This document shows, piece after piece, positions 1 through 9,811 of a stretch of 50,543 bases of DNA. Origin of the DNA: UBA349 sp964444115. GTDB lineage: Archaea > Methanobacteriota > Methanobacteria > Methanobacteriales > Methanobacteriaceae. The translations under genes and the position numbers were made by a program. The stretch spans positions 1 through 50,543 of the forward strand of contig CAYUFT010000004.1 of NCBI GenBank assembly GCA_964444115.1, read 5' to 3'. Every line of letters starts with the position of its first letter. Positions within the stretch are counted from its first letter, which is position 1. The notes under the pieces are model-generated. The model was not told the DNA's origin, did not search any database, and saw only the letters and a program-made list of their open reading frames with translations.

Positions 1-3000
1 CCAAAATTTCTTTTGAATATTTGACTCCCCCTTCTCCAATAATTAAAATTATATCATTATCATTAACAACTTTCAGTGCTTTATTTATAGCTTCATAAAC
101 TTGTTTTTTGTTGGCCCCTAAGGTTCCTATTTTAGTTTGTTCATTGCTGGATTCCGTGAATATTAAATCTCTTTTTATAATATTCGATGATTCCTTTGCC
201 ATAAATGAAGCTGGAACAATTATATCTGCACTATTCAAAATTTGAGCTATCTCACGATCCCCATCCCGGCCACTTTCCGAGGATATGGTATTTATAACAA
301 TCAATCGCGACTCCAAAGATGTTTTAATGGTTTGTATGGCTGCTTTAACACCTGCGGGATTGTGAGCATAATCAATAATAATTTCAGGACTATTACATAT
401 CTTTTCAAATCGACCATTTACACCTTCAAATTGTGCTATACCACTTACAATATCATCAAAATCCACACCCATGACCATGGCGGCTGAGGCAGCTGCCAGA
501 GCATTATATACATTACAGGTTCCACCGGTTTTAAGATGTATCTTAGAGGTGTTAGAACCAATATTTAATTTAAAAGAGTTTTCAGTGACATTAGTAGCAT
601 AAACATCGATTTCAGGCCGTTTATAATTACACATGCATCGATAATCACCTAAATGACCTAAATAATGCTCCTTGTATTTTAAGATGTTTTCACATTCTGG
701 ACATTCTCTTCCCTCTGGAAAAGAGTTTTCATCACTTTCCATATCTTTAATTCCATAGAAAATCACATTATCTGGATGAATTTCCTCTGCAAAATCAGCA
801 ACTAGGGGATCATCGGCATTTAATATGATAATATCTGCAGCATCGACCATTTCTCTTTTACAGGATATATATTCATTAAAATCATCCCCTCTCAGGTGAT
901 CCCGGGAGATATTAGTAATTACACCTAATGAAACTTCACAGTTTAGGGCTGAATTTTTAATTTCACCAGCCCGGCCAAAGGTTCCTATTTCTACCACTGC
1001 GGTGTCTCCTTTTAATCGGGATTGCAAAGCAGGTATCAGTTCTGTGTTTCCCTGCATATCCATAAAATGTTCCGGAACAGATAATCCCGCCACTTTGAGA
1101 ATATTTTTTAGCATGTGGGTGGTAGTTGTTTTTCCATTGGTTCCGGTGATACCCACCACTGGTTTTTCAACTTTAAAGAAACTTAAAATTTCATCCACAC
1201 TAATAATTGGTGCATCTGATAGGGATCTTATATTTTCTAGAAGCGTGTGGTTTTCCATTAAGCTGGGGGCCACCACAATTGTTTCTGCTCCCATTATAAC
1301 TGCGTCACTATGTCCCCCTAAATCCAGGTGAATTCCTTCTGAAATAAAAACATCCCTTAGAGGAGTATCAGTAGCTGAATCAGAAACAGTGACATCCGCA
1401 CCGTGGTGCTTTAAAACTCGGGCCATTAAACTGCCCACGGTTCCACAGCCACCAATTACCACTACTTTTCCATTGGACTCTTTAAAAATTTTAATAGCAT
1501 TAATAATATCCTCTTTAACACTGGAGTAGGCATTAACCACCCCCGGCCCTATATGGAGTATTATATCTCCTTCAGTGGCAATATCCAATGCTTTAGAAAT
1601 TGATTTATCCACATTTTCGGTAAGATAGGTTTCAGTATCCTTGGATCCGGAAGCGACTTCTTGGGCGGCTTCTATATCAATAATTTCTGTGGTTTCATTT
1701 TTAGCACTGGCAATCACTACATCTGCATTTTTTCCTAGAATAGTTCCTATTTTGAATTTATCTCTCACAGTGAGAGTATCAGGATTATCCAGACTTACTA
1801 TTAAACGTCCTGGAACTTTAAGCCCTTCAAATAATTTTTCCATACTTTCTGGATTGTGGGCCGCGTCCATGAAAATATTAACCCCATCCACCTTATCTAT
1901 TTTTTCAAAACGTCCTTTAACACCCTGGAAAGACTCTAATTTGTTTTTAATGTAATCCAATTCAAATCCCAGGACTAATGCTGTGGCCATAGTAGAAATA
2001 GCATTTTCGATGTTAAATAATCCTGGAACATTGAGGTTTATATTGATATTAAAAGGTTTTATGATTTTTCTCTGGAAGTTTCCACATTTACAGAGAATTT
2101 CACCACAATTGGTACAGATAGCCGTGGGAATAGCATTGCTAATCACCTTAAATGAAGAACCATCAAGTCCTCTAAGTTTAACATCTTTAGCTAGGATATC
2201 TAAATCAATGTCTGCTGGAGAATAAGTTTTTCCATTGAATTTTACGGTTTGGGGAGTTCCTAATCCATATAAAATATATTCAGTATTAATTTCATCCAAC
2301 CGCTGGCTAATAATGGGATCATTTCCATTGGCCACTAAAACTCCATGGAAATGTATTAGGTCTTTTATAGAAAAATTTCGGTCAATATATTCCTCATAAT
2401 TTTTAAATTCATCCATATGGTCTGGTGTTAAGTTTGTAACAATTCCAGCACATAGTTCCAGACCGTGGGCCATGCGTATGGTTCCATGTGGTAATTCAAA
2501 GATGGCAAAATCCTTACTTTGATTTTCTTCATTAACTACCATGTCCACCAGTCCTTCAATAACCAGTGAGTCTTGTAATGAGGAGAATACAAGTGTTCTA
2601 AATGATTCCGATTCCATGACATGATTTATCATGTTGGTAGTGGTTGTTTTTCCATCAGTACCAGCTATACCTATCATGGGCAATTTAATAAGATTATTAA
2701 GAATTTCCCCAATATCTGAAGTTGTTATTTCTTTAATATCCTTTTTTAATCGAGAATTTTCAATGAATTTTCTTATATCTGAGTCATCAGGTATATTGGG
2801 AGATACAAATATGGCATCGGCCCATAGGACACTGTCAAATATGTGAGTTCCTAATTCAAATACAATTCCTTTCTTTTTCAGTTCCTTAATCTTATTTTTG
2901 GCTTTTTTTGGAAGAGAATTGAAGTCTTTACTGTCTGATACTCTTACCGAATTACCTAAATAATTTAAAAGATTAGCTGCAGGGCGTCCAGCGTTTCCAG

Positions 3001-3034
3001 CCCCTACTACGAGAATTTTTTTATCCTTGATCAC
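1..3034 (-). CDS. Fused tandem Mur ligase, two MurT-like modules (C-terminus beyond window)
   Basis: I read this frame codon by codon from a GTG at 3034 to the window edge and found no stop, so one polypeptide of at least 1011 residues carries two complete Mur-ligase modules. Module 1 (about 1-515) has a Rossmann start (ILVVGAGNAGRPAANLL), P-loop GTDGKTTTT from residue 125 and four cysteines C307-x2-C310-x4-C315-x-C317. Module 2 (from about 521) starts VVVIGGCGTVGSLMA, has P-loop GTNGKTTTT from residue 631, an ILNADDP segment and cysteines C778/C781 and C800/C802. A cysteine ribbon in the central domain is a hallmark of MurT, the amidating lipid II enzyme. The start follows an AGGTTGATT site and lies 5 bp after the upstream ligase stop, so the two are co-transcribed. 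A role in pseudomurein peptide assembly is inferred. No GatD-type glutaminase gene is visible in the window. Confidence 0.85.
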   Translation of the reverse strand, partial: MIKDKKILVVGAGNAGRPAANLLNYLGNSVRVSDSKDFNSLPKKAKNKIKELKKKGIVFELGTHIFDSVLWADAIFVSPNIPDDSDIRKFIENSRLKKDIKEITTSDIGEILNNLIKLPMIGIAGTDGKTTTTNMINHVMESESFRTLVFSSLQDSLVIEGLVDMVVNEENQSKDFAIFELPHGTIRMAHGLELCAGIVTNLTPDHMDEFKNYEEYIDRNFSIKDLIHFHGVLVANGNDPIISQRLDEINTEYILYGLGTPQTVKFNGKTYSPADIDLDILAKDVKLRGLDGSSFKVISNAIPTAICTNCGEILCKCGNFQRKIIKPFNININLNVPGLFNIENAISTMATALVLGFELDYIKNKLESFQGVKGRFEKIDKVDGVNIFMDAAHNPESMEKLFEGLKVPGRLIVSLDNPDTLTVRDKFKIGTILGKNADVVIASAKNETTEIIDIEAAQEVASGSKDTETYLTENVDKSISKALDIATEGDIILHIGPGVVNAYSSVKEDIINAIKIFKESNGKVVVIGGCGTVGSLMARVLKHHGADVTVSDSATDTPLRDVFISEGIHLDLGGHSDAVIMGAETIVVAPSLMENHTLLENIRSLSDAPIISVDEILSFFKVEKPVVGITGTNGKTTTTHMLKNILKVAGLSVPEHFMDMQGNTELIPALQSRLKGDTAVVEIGTFGRAGEIKNSALNCEVSLGVITNISRDHLRGDDFNEYISCKREMVDAADIIILNADDPLVADFAEEIHPDNVIFYGIKDMESDENSFPEGRECPECENILKYKEHYLGHLGDYRCMCNYKRPEIDVYATNVTENSFKLNIGSNTSKIHLKTGGTCNVYNALAAASAAMVMGVDFDDIVSGIAQFEGVNGRFEKICNSPEIIIDYAHNPAGVKAAIQTIKTSLESRLIVINTISSESGRDGDREIAQILNSADIIVPASFMAKESSNIIKRDLIFTESSNEQTKIGTLGANKKQVYEAINKALKVVNDNDIILIIGEGGVKYSKEIL

Positions 3035-3039
3035 GTTAA

Positions 3040-4272
3040 TCAACCTTTAGCCAGCACATCAAGCTTTTTTTGAATTTCCAGGATTTTATTCTGGCCATTT
3101 CCACCAATAAATATATATTTATAATTTTGAGTCATTTCCATAATTATTTCTAATAACTTATCTAAGTCAGTAATAGTTAATACTTTCCCTTTAAAATTAA
3201 GATATTTTAATCGATTTAGTGCCTGATCTATTGTATTTTCAAGGCCGGGAAAGAGAACCATTACCTCCGGCTGAGTTTTTGAAGCTTCATCTATTATATC
3301 CAATCTCCAGGTTTCATTTTTTCGAGGAGTTCCCAGGAAAATGGCCTTGAATTTCCTCTCTTCTAATACCACGGAAGTGGCATGGGCATTATCTGTTTTA
3401 CCCGCGAATATTTCACTTTCATTTATATAATAAGATTTAATACGGCCTTCAATTCCATCAAATTCAGCTAAAGCATTTTCTATTATTGTTTCATCAATAT
3501 TCATGGCCCGGGCAGTGGCCTGTGCTGCACCAGCATTTAATTTATTGAATTTACCCACCAATTGAATCTTACTTTCGCATTCATCGTAAAAATTACATGA
3601 TTTAGCAGATTTAGAGAGTTTTTGTAAGCTTTTATCATTTTTGTTCATTATGGCCTTTTTGCCTTCTAAAAATTTATCGATTTTACAGTGGTAATTATCT
3701 AAAGAGCCATGCACATCCATGTGGTCTTGTTCCAGGTTGGTTAGAACCACCATATCAATGTCAAAACAGTGATCGCAAAATTCGAGAGTCATATCACAGA
3801 TTTCCACCAGAATAACATCGTATTCTTCTACAGGGGATTGCAGGACTACTTCGGCGTATCCTTCAAATCCTCCTCCGGCGTTTCCACCCACCAGAACCTT
3901 TAAACCTGATTTTTCAAGTATTTCCTTTATCATATAGGTGGTGGTGGTTTTGCCATTGGTTCCAGTGACCCCTATGGTAAATATGGATTTGTGGGATTGT
4001 AGAACATCAGGGAGAGTTTTTTTAGAATCCTTTATTTGATTGGCCAGATCACTTTTCCACAACCCCGGGCTGACAATCACTGCATCGGCGGATTGTATTT
4101 TTTCCATGTCATGGAAACCTAAATCAAATTCAGATTCGTCTATAATCTCCTTTAAATCATCCATAGAAACTTCATTATTTAAGTCGCTGGCATAAACACT
4201 GTAATCTCTCACTTTAAGAGACTTGACAGCTTTTTTCCCTTCAACACCAAGACCCAGAACTGCTATTTTCAT
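3040..4272 (-). CDS. Mur ligase family protein (MurD-like), 410 aa
   Basis: An ATP-dependent peptide ligase of the Mur family. The N-terminal Rossmann segment reads IAVLGLGVEGKKAVKSL, the P-loop is GVTGTNGKTTTTYM near residue 100, and the ATPase domain contains LTNLEQDHMDVHGS, the conserved Asp/His region after the Mg site. A C-terminal Rossmann-like domain ends FIGGNGQNKILE. It is close to MurD in length. The start has an AGGTG site 6 nt upstream. It is the first gene of a two-gene operon with the fused double ligase downstream. In Methanobacteriales such ligases are thought to build the pseudomurein peptide; the exact amino acid added cannot be read from sequence. It has no CxxC ribbon in the position seen in the downstream modules. 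Confidence 0.85.
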   Translation of the reverse strand: MKIAVLGLGVEGKKAVKSLKVRDYSVYASDLNNEVSMDDLKEIIDESEFDLGFHDMEKIQSADAVIVSPGLWKSDLANQIKDSKKTLPDVLQSHKSIFTIGVTGTNGKTTTTYMIKEILEKSGLKVLVGGNAGGGFEGYAEVVLQSPVEEYDVILVEICDMTLEFCDHCFDIDMVVLTNLEQDHMDVHGSLDNYHCKIDKFLEGKKAIMNKNDKSLQKLSKSAKSCNFYDECESKIQLVGKFNKLNAGAAQATARAMNIDETIIENALAEFDGIEGRIKSYYINESEIFAGKTDNAHATSVVLEERKFKAIFLGTPRKNETWRLDIIDEASKTQPEVMVLFPGLENTIDQALNRLKYLNFKGKVLTITDLDKLLEIIMEMTQNYKYIFIGGNGQNKILEIQKKLDVLAKG

Positions 4273-4841
4273 TAGTACACCTAAAACTAAATATTGAACA
4301 AATTAAAATGTTTAAAAATTATTTATTTTTGAATATTGTATATTTATTTATGAGATAATTAGTGGATAATTTCTTAATTAAATTTTTATAATACTATAAT
4401 AATACCCATTATATACTTAAATTTTATTTATATTATATTAACAATTTTTGATATTAAAAGTTTTAATGCTATATATTTTTTTTTAAATTAATTTGTATGA
4501 AAATTTGAAAAAATCGAATTTATGTGGTTTGAAATAATTCAGAATATTTAAGTATTTTATACAGTTTTTTTGTTTAACAAGATATATAATATTAATGACC
4601 ATAATATTTTAACAAATTACCGATGTTTAATTTTTAAAAAGAGCATTAATAGAAGTAAATAAAGCCAAATAAGTTATAATAATAGGTCAAACTCATAAAA
4701 TACATATTATAATTTTAACTTAAATAGTCTCTTGAATAGTAATAACCATAAATTCCAGACCGTTATCCATTAAAGAATATTAAATCAGGCCATTGTGTCC
4801 CCTTCATCAATCCATAATAGATAATTCAATGTTAATTTAAA
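4273..4841. other. AT-rich intergenic region between PLD protein and Mur operon
   Basis: About 570 bases with very low GC and no credible coding frame. On the minus strand an AAATATACAAT-like stretch near 4333-4350 could be the TATA element of the Mur ligase operon, leaving a leader of a few tens of bases. The rest is homopolymeric A/T runs, and I see no stable hairpin, repeat or RNA gene. Confidence 0.4.
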
Positions 4842-7157
4842 TTAACGATTGAATCTTCCTTTTATTCTTCTGTATTGTTCCACTAGATCTTTAATTTGTT
4901 CTTTAGGAGTTTTCTTAGTACTGTAAGGTAATATTCCTCCGTGGAGAATAATCTCTTCATTTTCTAGCTGGCTAATATTTTCATAGCCTTTGTCTTTCCA
5001 TAAATCAAGCCATCCATCCTGTGGTTTTTCCAGATTACTAATATCCATTCCTAGGTGCTCTCCCCACAGTATTTTTCTAAAGTTTTCAATTTTAACTGAG
5101 CGCGGAGATTCCAAATCAAACATTACCGCATTCATTTCCATGTTACGATGATTTTGTGATAATTCACTGCTTCCAAACTCCTCAGAAAAACTTAAAGAAG
5201 AACCATCCAGATTAGAAGTACCAATGGTGGCCCATACATCATCTATAATGGCCACTTTACTGTGAATGTAACAGTTGCGAAGTTTGTTTTTTCCATTTTG
5301 GAATTTACCGGACCACTTGGCAAAAACTCCAATTTGAGGGTGTTCAATGATTAATTTTTCTAAATCAAGGCCCATATATTCAAAGCCGTAATGCTGCCAG
5401 CTACGGTATGTGGGAACATCCGGAACTTCGTTTAATAATAAAATTATCTGTAAGTCGGGTTTAAGCTCCACTGCTTTTTTCAAAGCACCTATGATGTATT
5501 TATTGGTAAAATACTGGTTTTCCAGATAAATGTAATCTTCAGCATTAGTTATAGCTTTTCGATAAGCCTCCAATACCCCGGTTTCTCCTTTTTCACTTAT
5601 AGATTGAGGAGTGATAGATCTTACTATCTGTATAGACTCGTTTTCAACTCTTAAAAGTGGATTGAAATCAGGTAATTTTTCTGAGGTATTGTCATGGATG
5701 ATTTCCTTATTTAAAGATCTATTATCAGTTATCTTATTTTCACCATTAAAATGAAGGTCGGATAGATAATTCCACAGCTCCCTGAAAAACTCTTCCAGGT
5801 GATTAATTACCGGACCTTCAAAATAGGTGGAAACATCATGGTAAGGGCCTTCGTTCTTTTCCAGACGCCTTGGCTCGTTAATATCATGTTTACTTGTATC
5901 CCAGTAGCTCTGAGTGAATGGTGATCCAATTATAAATGCCTTTTCTCCATCGGCAACCAGAACCTTGGCATGCATGGAATAAGGTCCTTTGGCAGGGTAT
6001 CTTCTTACCTCCACCCCACTATCTTTAAAGTAATCAATTAACTCGTCGTAATTATCAGGGACGACTCGATTCTCATTTATAATAATTTTAACGTCAACTC
6101 CCCGTTTTTGAGCTTGTAGGAGTTTATATGCTAAAGTATCGTCACTTTTATAATCCGATGAATTTAATGAATTTGAGGGATTTGATGAATCAATTGCAGA
6201 TGAAAAAAACTTGGGGATGAATTCGGGGTAAAATACAAACTGGGTTAAATAAAGATAAGATTTTGCTTCATCTACCACTTCCACCACCTTTTCCCAGGCC
6301 TGATGATTATCAATCAATATTTCAAAATTATTATGGGAACTAATTCTAGATGGGGAATCCGTATTTAAGGTAACCTGCCATCCCTCAATCTCTGCCCGGT
6401 TAATAATAATATCATCTATATTTTCAAAAGTATTGCTTATGTTCTGGTGAACTTCAGTCTCTCTAAGCTCAAATACTCCCAGTTTATCCTTAACTATGAT
6501 TCTTATGTCCGGTTCCTTGTCCAGAATTTCTTTGTATTTCTTCTGAGGATATACAATGCGGTAATAACCATGTTCATCAGTAACTGATGATCCTAAATAA
6601 TCATCCCTGAAAAAGAGTAAAACTTGGAACTTATCCTTTATAAAATCCATAGAATTGCCTAAAACTCCTTCATTAGGAATTATATTTTGATTTCTAATAA
6701 AAGATTTAACCTTAGACCCAATCAGGTCCAGAGCATTTAATTCTAGCTTTCCATAATCAACATCTTCGGCAATTACTGGTAATCCTACTATAGGATTTCC
6801 TTTTTCATCTATAATTCGCCCTTTAACTCCAATATTTCCCTTATTAAAGGTTATAATACCCAAGTCAATTTCATTTTTAATACCATCCGAGGAAGTTTGA
6901 ATATCTTGAGAAATATTCATTATCATCTCGTCATCTATGAGAAATTCTATTTTTATCTTATTTTTCTTATTTTCCTTGAATTCAGGGTTTAAAGGGAAAC
7001 TGATTTCGAATTTACCATTTTTATCAGTTAGGGTATCTCCCAGTGCAGGGTCCTCTGCAAAAGTTGAAGAATAATCAGCAATAACCTTTACCTGTACGCC
7101 ATAGATGGGATTTTCTCTATCATCCACCAGTTGTCCCTGCACACTACATTTTTCCAT
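4842..7157 (-). CDS. Phospholipase D-like protein with two carboxypeptidase-regulatory-like domains
   Basis: A 771-residue PLD-superfamily protein with two HKD catalytic motifs: H396-x-K398-x4-D403 (MHAKVLVADGEKAFIIGSPF) and H632-x-K634-x4-D639, the latter followed by IGTSNLDGSSL. LENQYFTNKYI near 545 is typical of the second PLD half. The first about 250 residues hold two beta-sandwich repeats of the carboxypeptidase-regulatory/transthyretin type, each starting (V)xGxxxDxxxNPIxG, at about 6-100 and 110-250. No signal peptide or membrane segment is seen, so it is probably cytoplasmic. The reaction may be phosphatidyl transfer or hydrolysis of a phosphodiester; the substrate is unknown. It stands alone, with GAGGGATA 3 nt before the ATG. 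Confidence 0.85.
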   Translation of the reverse strand: MEKCSVQGQLVDDRENPIYGVQVKVIADYSSTFAEDPALGDTLTDKNGKFEISFPLNPEFKENKKNKIKIEFLIDDEMIMNISQDIQTSSDGIKNEIDLGIITFNKGNIGVKGRIIDEKGNPIVGLPVIAEDVDYGKLELNALDLIGSKVKSFIRNQNIIPNEGVLGNSMDFIKDKFQVLLFFRDDYLGSSVTDEHGYYRIVYPQKKYKEILDKEPDIRIIVKDKLGVFELRETEVHQNISNTFENIDDIIINRAEIEGWQVTLNTDSPSRISSHNNFEILIDNHQAWEKVVEVVDEAKSYLYLTQFVFYPEFIPKFFSSAIDSSNPSNSLNSSDYKSDDTLAYKLLQAQKRGVDVKIIINENRVVPDNYDELIDYFKDSGVEVRRYPAKGPYSMHAKVLVADGEKAFIIGSPFTQSYWDTSKHDINEPRRLEKNEGPYHDVSTYFEGPVINHLEEFFRELWNYLSDLHFNGENKITDNRSLNKEIIHDNTSEKLPDFNPLLRVENESIQIVRSITPQSISEKGETGVLEAYRKAITNAEDYIYLENQYFTNKYIIGALKKAVELKPDLQIILLLNEVPDVPTYRSWQHYGFEYMGLDLEKLIIEHPQIGVFAKWSGKFQNGKNKLRNCYIHSKVAIIDDVWATIGTSNLDGSSLSFSEEFGSSELSQNHRNMEMNAVMFDLESPRSVKIENFRKILWGEHLGMDISNLEKPQDGWLDLWKDKGYENISQLENEEIILHGGILPYSTKKTPKEQIKDLVEQYRRIKGRFNR

Positions 7158-7424
7158 AGATATCCCTCTTAAATACTTTCAACTTAATCCAGTGATTATA
7201 AGGCCCCTACCATAATATACGTCTTAAAATTATTTTCTAATTAATTATATGTTCAATAATCCATATATTTTTAATCATAACTCCTAATCGGAACTAATAA
7301 AATAGGTAATATTTTTTCCTCAAAAAATTTGTACCTTAACCAACATAATAGTAATATTGAAATTTTAATATCTAATTAATTTGTAATTAATGTAAGAAAA
7401 ATTTTTAAAAGGGGGCTAATAATA

Positions 7425-7937
7425 ATGAAAGATTTAAAATCTGAAGTTGAGCTAGGAGAAAATCTGGAAAGAGCTACTTTTGGAGCGGGATGTTTCTGGG
7501 GAGTTGAAGAAACTTTCAGGAAATTGAATGGAGTAAAATCAACGGCAGTGGGGTATATGGGTGGAATAACCGAAAATCCCACCTATGAAGACGTGTGTCA
7601 GAAGAATACTCATCACGTAGAAGTAGTAGAAGTTCTTTTTAATCCCCAGGAAATTTCCTACCAGGATTTACTGGACATCTTCTGGGTCAGCCACGACCCC
7701 ACCACCATAAATAGACAGGGCCCCGATATTGGGGAACAGTATCGATCAGTTATTTTTTATCAAAATTCTCAACAAAAAATAGACGCTGAAGAATCCAAAG
7801 AAAAAATGCAATCCTCTGGTGAATTTGGGAAAAAAATAGTAACCTCTATTGAGCCCGCGAAAACATTTTATATAGCTGAAGATTATCACCAGCAATATCT
7901 AAAAAAACGGGGATTAAAAAGCTGTGGATTTTTTTAA
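7425..7937 (+). CDS. msrA: Peptide-methionine (S)-S-oxide reductase MsrA
   Basis: Reduces methionine-S-sulfoxide in proteins and repairs oxidative damage in the cytoplasm. The catalytic motif GAGCFWGVEE places the nucleophilic cysteine at residue 23. GYMGG, THHVEVVEV, FWVSHDPT and GEQYRSVIFY follow in the order usual for MsrA. A C-terminal cysteine (KSCGFF, residue 167) is in the position of a resolving cysteine. At 170 residues the length is normal for the family. The start ATG follows an AAGGGGGCT site. It is transcribed alone, divergently from the PLD protein. Confidence 0.95.
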   Translation: MKDLKSEVELGENLERATFGAGCFWGVEETFRKLNGVKSTAVGYMGGITENPTYEDVCQKNTHHVEVVEVLFNPQEISYQDLLDIFWVSHDPTTINRQGPDIGEQYRSVIFYQNSQQKIDAEESKEKMQSSGEFGKKIVTSIEPAKTFYIAEDYHQQYLKKRGLKSCGFF

Positions 7938-7975
7938 ACAAAACAGTTGTTTAAATCATTATTTTAATTTAATAA
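7935..7975 (+). terminator. Possible hairpin terminator after msrA
   Basis: A 7-bp perfect stem TAAACAA/TTGTTTA (7935-7941 with 7947-7953, loop AACAG) starts at the msrA stop codon and is followed by T-rich sequence. In archaea oligo-T alone can terminate, so the hairpin may be incidental. Confidence 0.35.
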
Positions 7976-8050
7976 TTTTAAATGGATTTAATAATTAGAT
8001 CGTTTTAATTCAATTGATTAAAAAATGGAAAAAGGGAAAAAGGTGAACTA

Positions 8051-9799
8051 ATGTCTAATTTAAAACTTGAAGAAGACGTTTCGATTGTTCTCTGTGGGGA
8101 AGCAGGGCAGGGAATTCAAACCGTAGAAAGCATCATGGTTAAGGCCATTAAAGCCGGAGATTATCACGTATTCTCTACTAAAGAATATATGTCACGGGTT
8201 AGAGGGGGGCAAAACTCCACCCAGATACGTGCTTCATCCAAAAGAGTTAGATCATATGTAGATAGGATTGATATCCTGGTGGCCTTGAGTGAAGAATCTG
8301 TGAAACATTTGAAAAACAGATTATCACCAGATACTGTGATTATATGTGATGATGGCCTTTTAAAAGAACTGGATAGTACTAAATACAATTTAATCAAGGT
8401 TGCTTTTCTAGAAAAGGCTCGGGAGCTGGGAGGTCCCATCTACTCCAATGTGATTGCTGCAGGGGCCCTATCCTGCATACTGGGAATTGAAAAAGAGGCC
8501 TTTGATGAGTGTATCACGGCTATGTTTGCTCGCAAGGGTGAGAAAATATTAGATAATGATTTGAAAGCTGGAAGTGCTGGTTATGTAATGGGACAAAGCA
8601 TATTAGATTCAAAAAAAATCTCTATTAATATTTCCAAGGCCCTTCAGACGAGAGATGAACTTTTAATAAATGGAACCGAAGCAGTTGGCCTGGGATGTAT
8701 ATCTGGAGGATGTAGATTCATGTCTTCTTATCCTATGACTCCTTCCAGTCCCCTGCAGGTTTTTATTGCTGAAAATGCACATGATTTTGATATGATTTTT
8801 GAACAGGCTGAAGATGAGATTGCTGCTATTAATATGGGATTAGGTGCTTCTTATGCTGGAGCCCGGTCAATAGTGGCCACCTCAGGAAGTGGATTTGCAC
8901 TCATGAGTGAAGCTGTGGGTTTATCTGGAATGATTGAAACTCCCATGGTTATTTATCTGGCACAAAGGCCCGGTCCTGCCGTAGGCCTTCCCACCCGTAC
9001 TGCCCAGGAAGATCTGGATTTGGCCCTTTATTCCAGCCCTGGAGAATTTCCCCGAATAATTTATGCCCCGGGAAAATTTGAAGATGCTCTAGAAGTAGGT
9101 CACTGGGCATTTAATATGGCCGATAAATATCAGATACCGGTGTTTATATTAACTGACCAGTACTTTGCCGATATTTATTATAATATTCCCTCCTTGGATG
9201 TGGATAATCTAGAAGTGGAAAATTACCTGGTAGAAAGTTCTCCGGAGTATCTTCGATATGCACTCACTGAAAACGGCATATCACCCCGTACCGTTCCTGG
9301 CCATGGTACTGGATTGGCCATTGTTGATTCTGATGAACACACCGAAGAGGGCCATATCACTGAAAATCTGGATATCAGAACGGCTATGGTTGAAAAACGG
9401 ATGAATAAAATGGATAAAATACTGGAAGATGCATTTGAACCAGAGTTATTCTATAGTGGTGCTCCTAATTTGAAAAAAGAGCAGAAATTCAAACTTTTGG
9501 TAATTGGCTGGGGATCAACTTACTGGCCTATTCGAGAAGCTGTGGAAAAATTAGGAAATAAAGATGTGGCATTCCTGCACTTTAAACAAGTCTATCCCTT
9601 ACATCCAGAAACAGAGAAAATGCTGGAGATGGCTGAGAAAACAGTTTTACTGGAAAATAATGCTAAAGGACAATTCGCCAACTTAATTAAAACCGAAATT
9701 GGTTTTAAAGTGGGTAAAAAGGCCCTGAAATTTAATGGAATGCCTTTTTCAGTAGAAGAAGTAGTGGAAATAATAAAATATCAATTAGGAGAAGTTTAA
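8051..9799 (+). CDS. 2-oxoacid:ferredoxin oxidoreductase, fused gamma-alpha subunit
   Basis: Oxidative decarboxylation of a 2-oxoacid to acyl-CoA with ferredoxin, or the reverse reductive carboxylation. Residues 1-190 are the gamma domain (CGEAGQGIQTVE, SRVRGGQNSTQIR); residues 205-582 are the alpha subunit with the substrate-site loop YPMTPSS at 227-233, the pyrimidine-binding region and a C-terminal domain (LVIGWGSTYWPIREA). The single-chain gamma-alpha layout is the two-subunit type, distinct from the four-subunit KorABCD and PorABCD enzymes usual in methanogens. The ATG follows AAGGTGAA with a 3-nt gap. It forms an operon with the beta subunit 12 bp downstream. Substrate (2-oxoglutarate, pyruvate or branched chain) is not decided by sequence alone. 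Confidence 0.9.
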   Translation: MSNLKLEEDVSIVLCGEAGQGIQTVESIMVKAIKAGDYHVFSTKEYMSRVRGGQNSTQIRASSKRVRSYVDRIDILVALSEESVKHLKNRLSPDTVIICDDGLLKELDSTKYNLIKVAFLEKARELGGPIYSNVIAAGALSCILGIEKEAFDECITAMFARKGEKILDNDLKAGSAGYVMGQSILDSKKISINISKALQTRDELLINGTEAVGLGCISGGCRFMSSYPMTPSSPLQVFIAENAHDFDMIFEQAEDEIAAINMGLGASYAGARSIVATSGSGFALMSEAVGLSGMIETPMVIYLAQRPGPAVGLPTRTAQEDLDLALYSSPGEFPRIIYAPGKFEDALEVGHWAFNMADKYQIPVFILTDQYFADIYYNIPSLDVDNLEVENYLVESSPEYLRYALTENGISPRTVPGHGTGLAIVDSDEHTEEGHITENLDIRTAMVEKRMNKMDKILEDAFEPELFYSGAPNLKKEQKFKLLVIGWGSTYWPIREAVEKLGNKDVAFLHFKQVYPLHPETEKMLEMAEKTVLLENNAKGQFANLIKTEIGFKVGKKALKFNGMPFSVEEVVEIIKYQLGEV

Positions 9800-9811
9800 A
9801 GGGGTGTTAAA

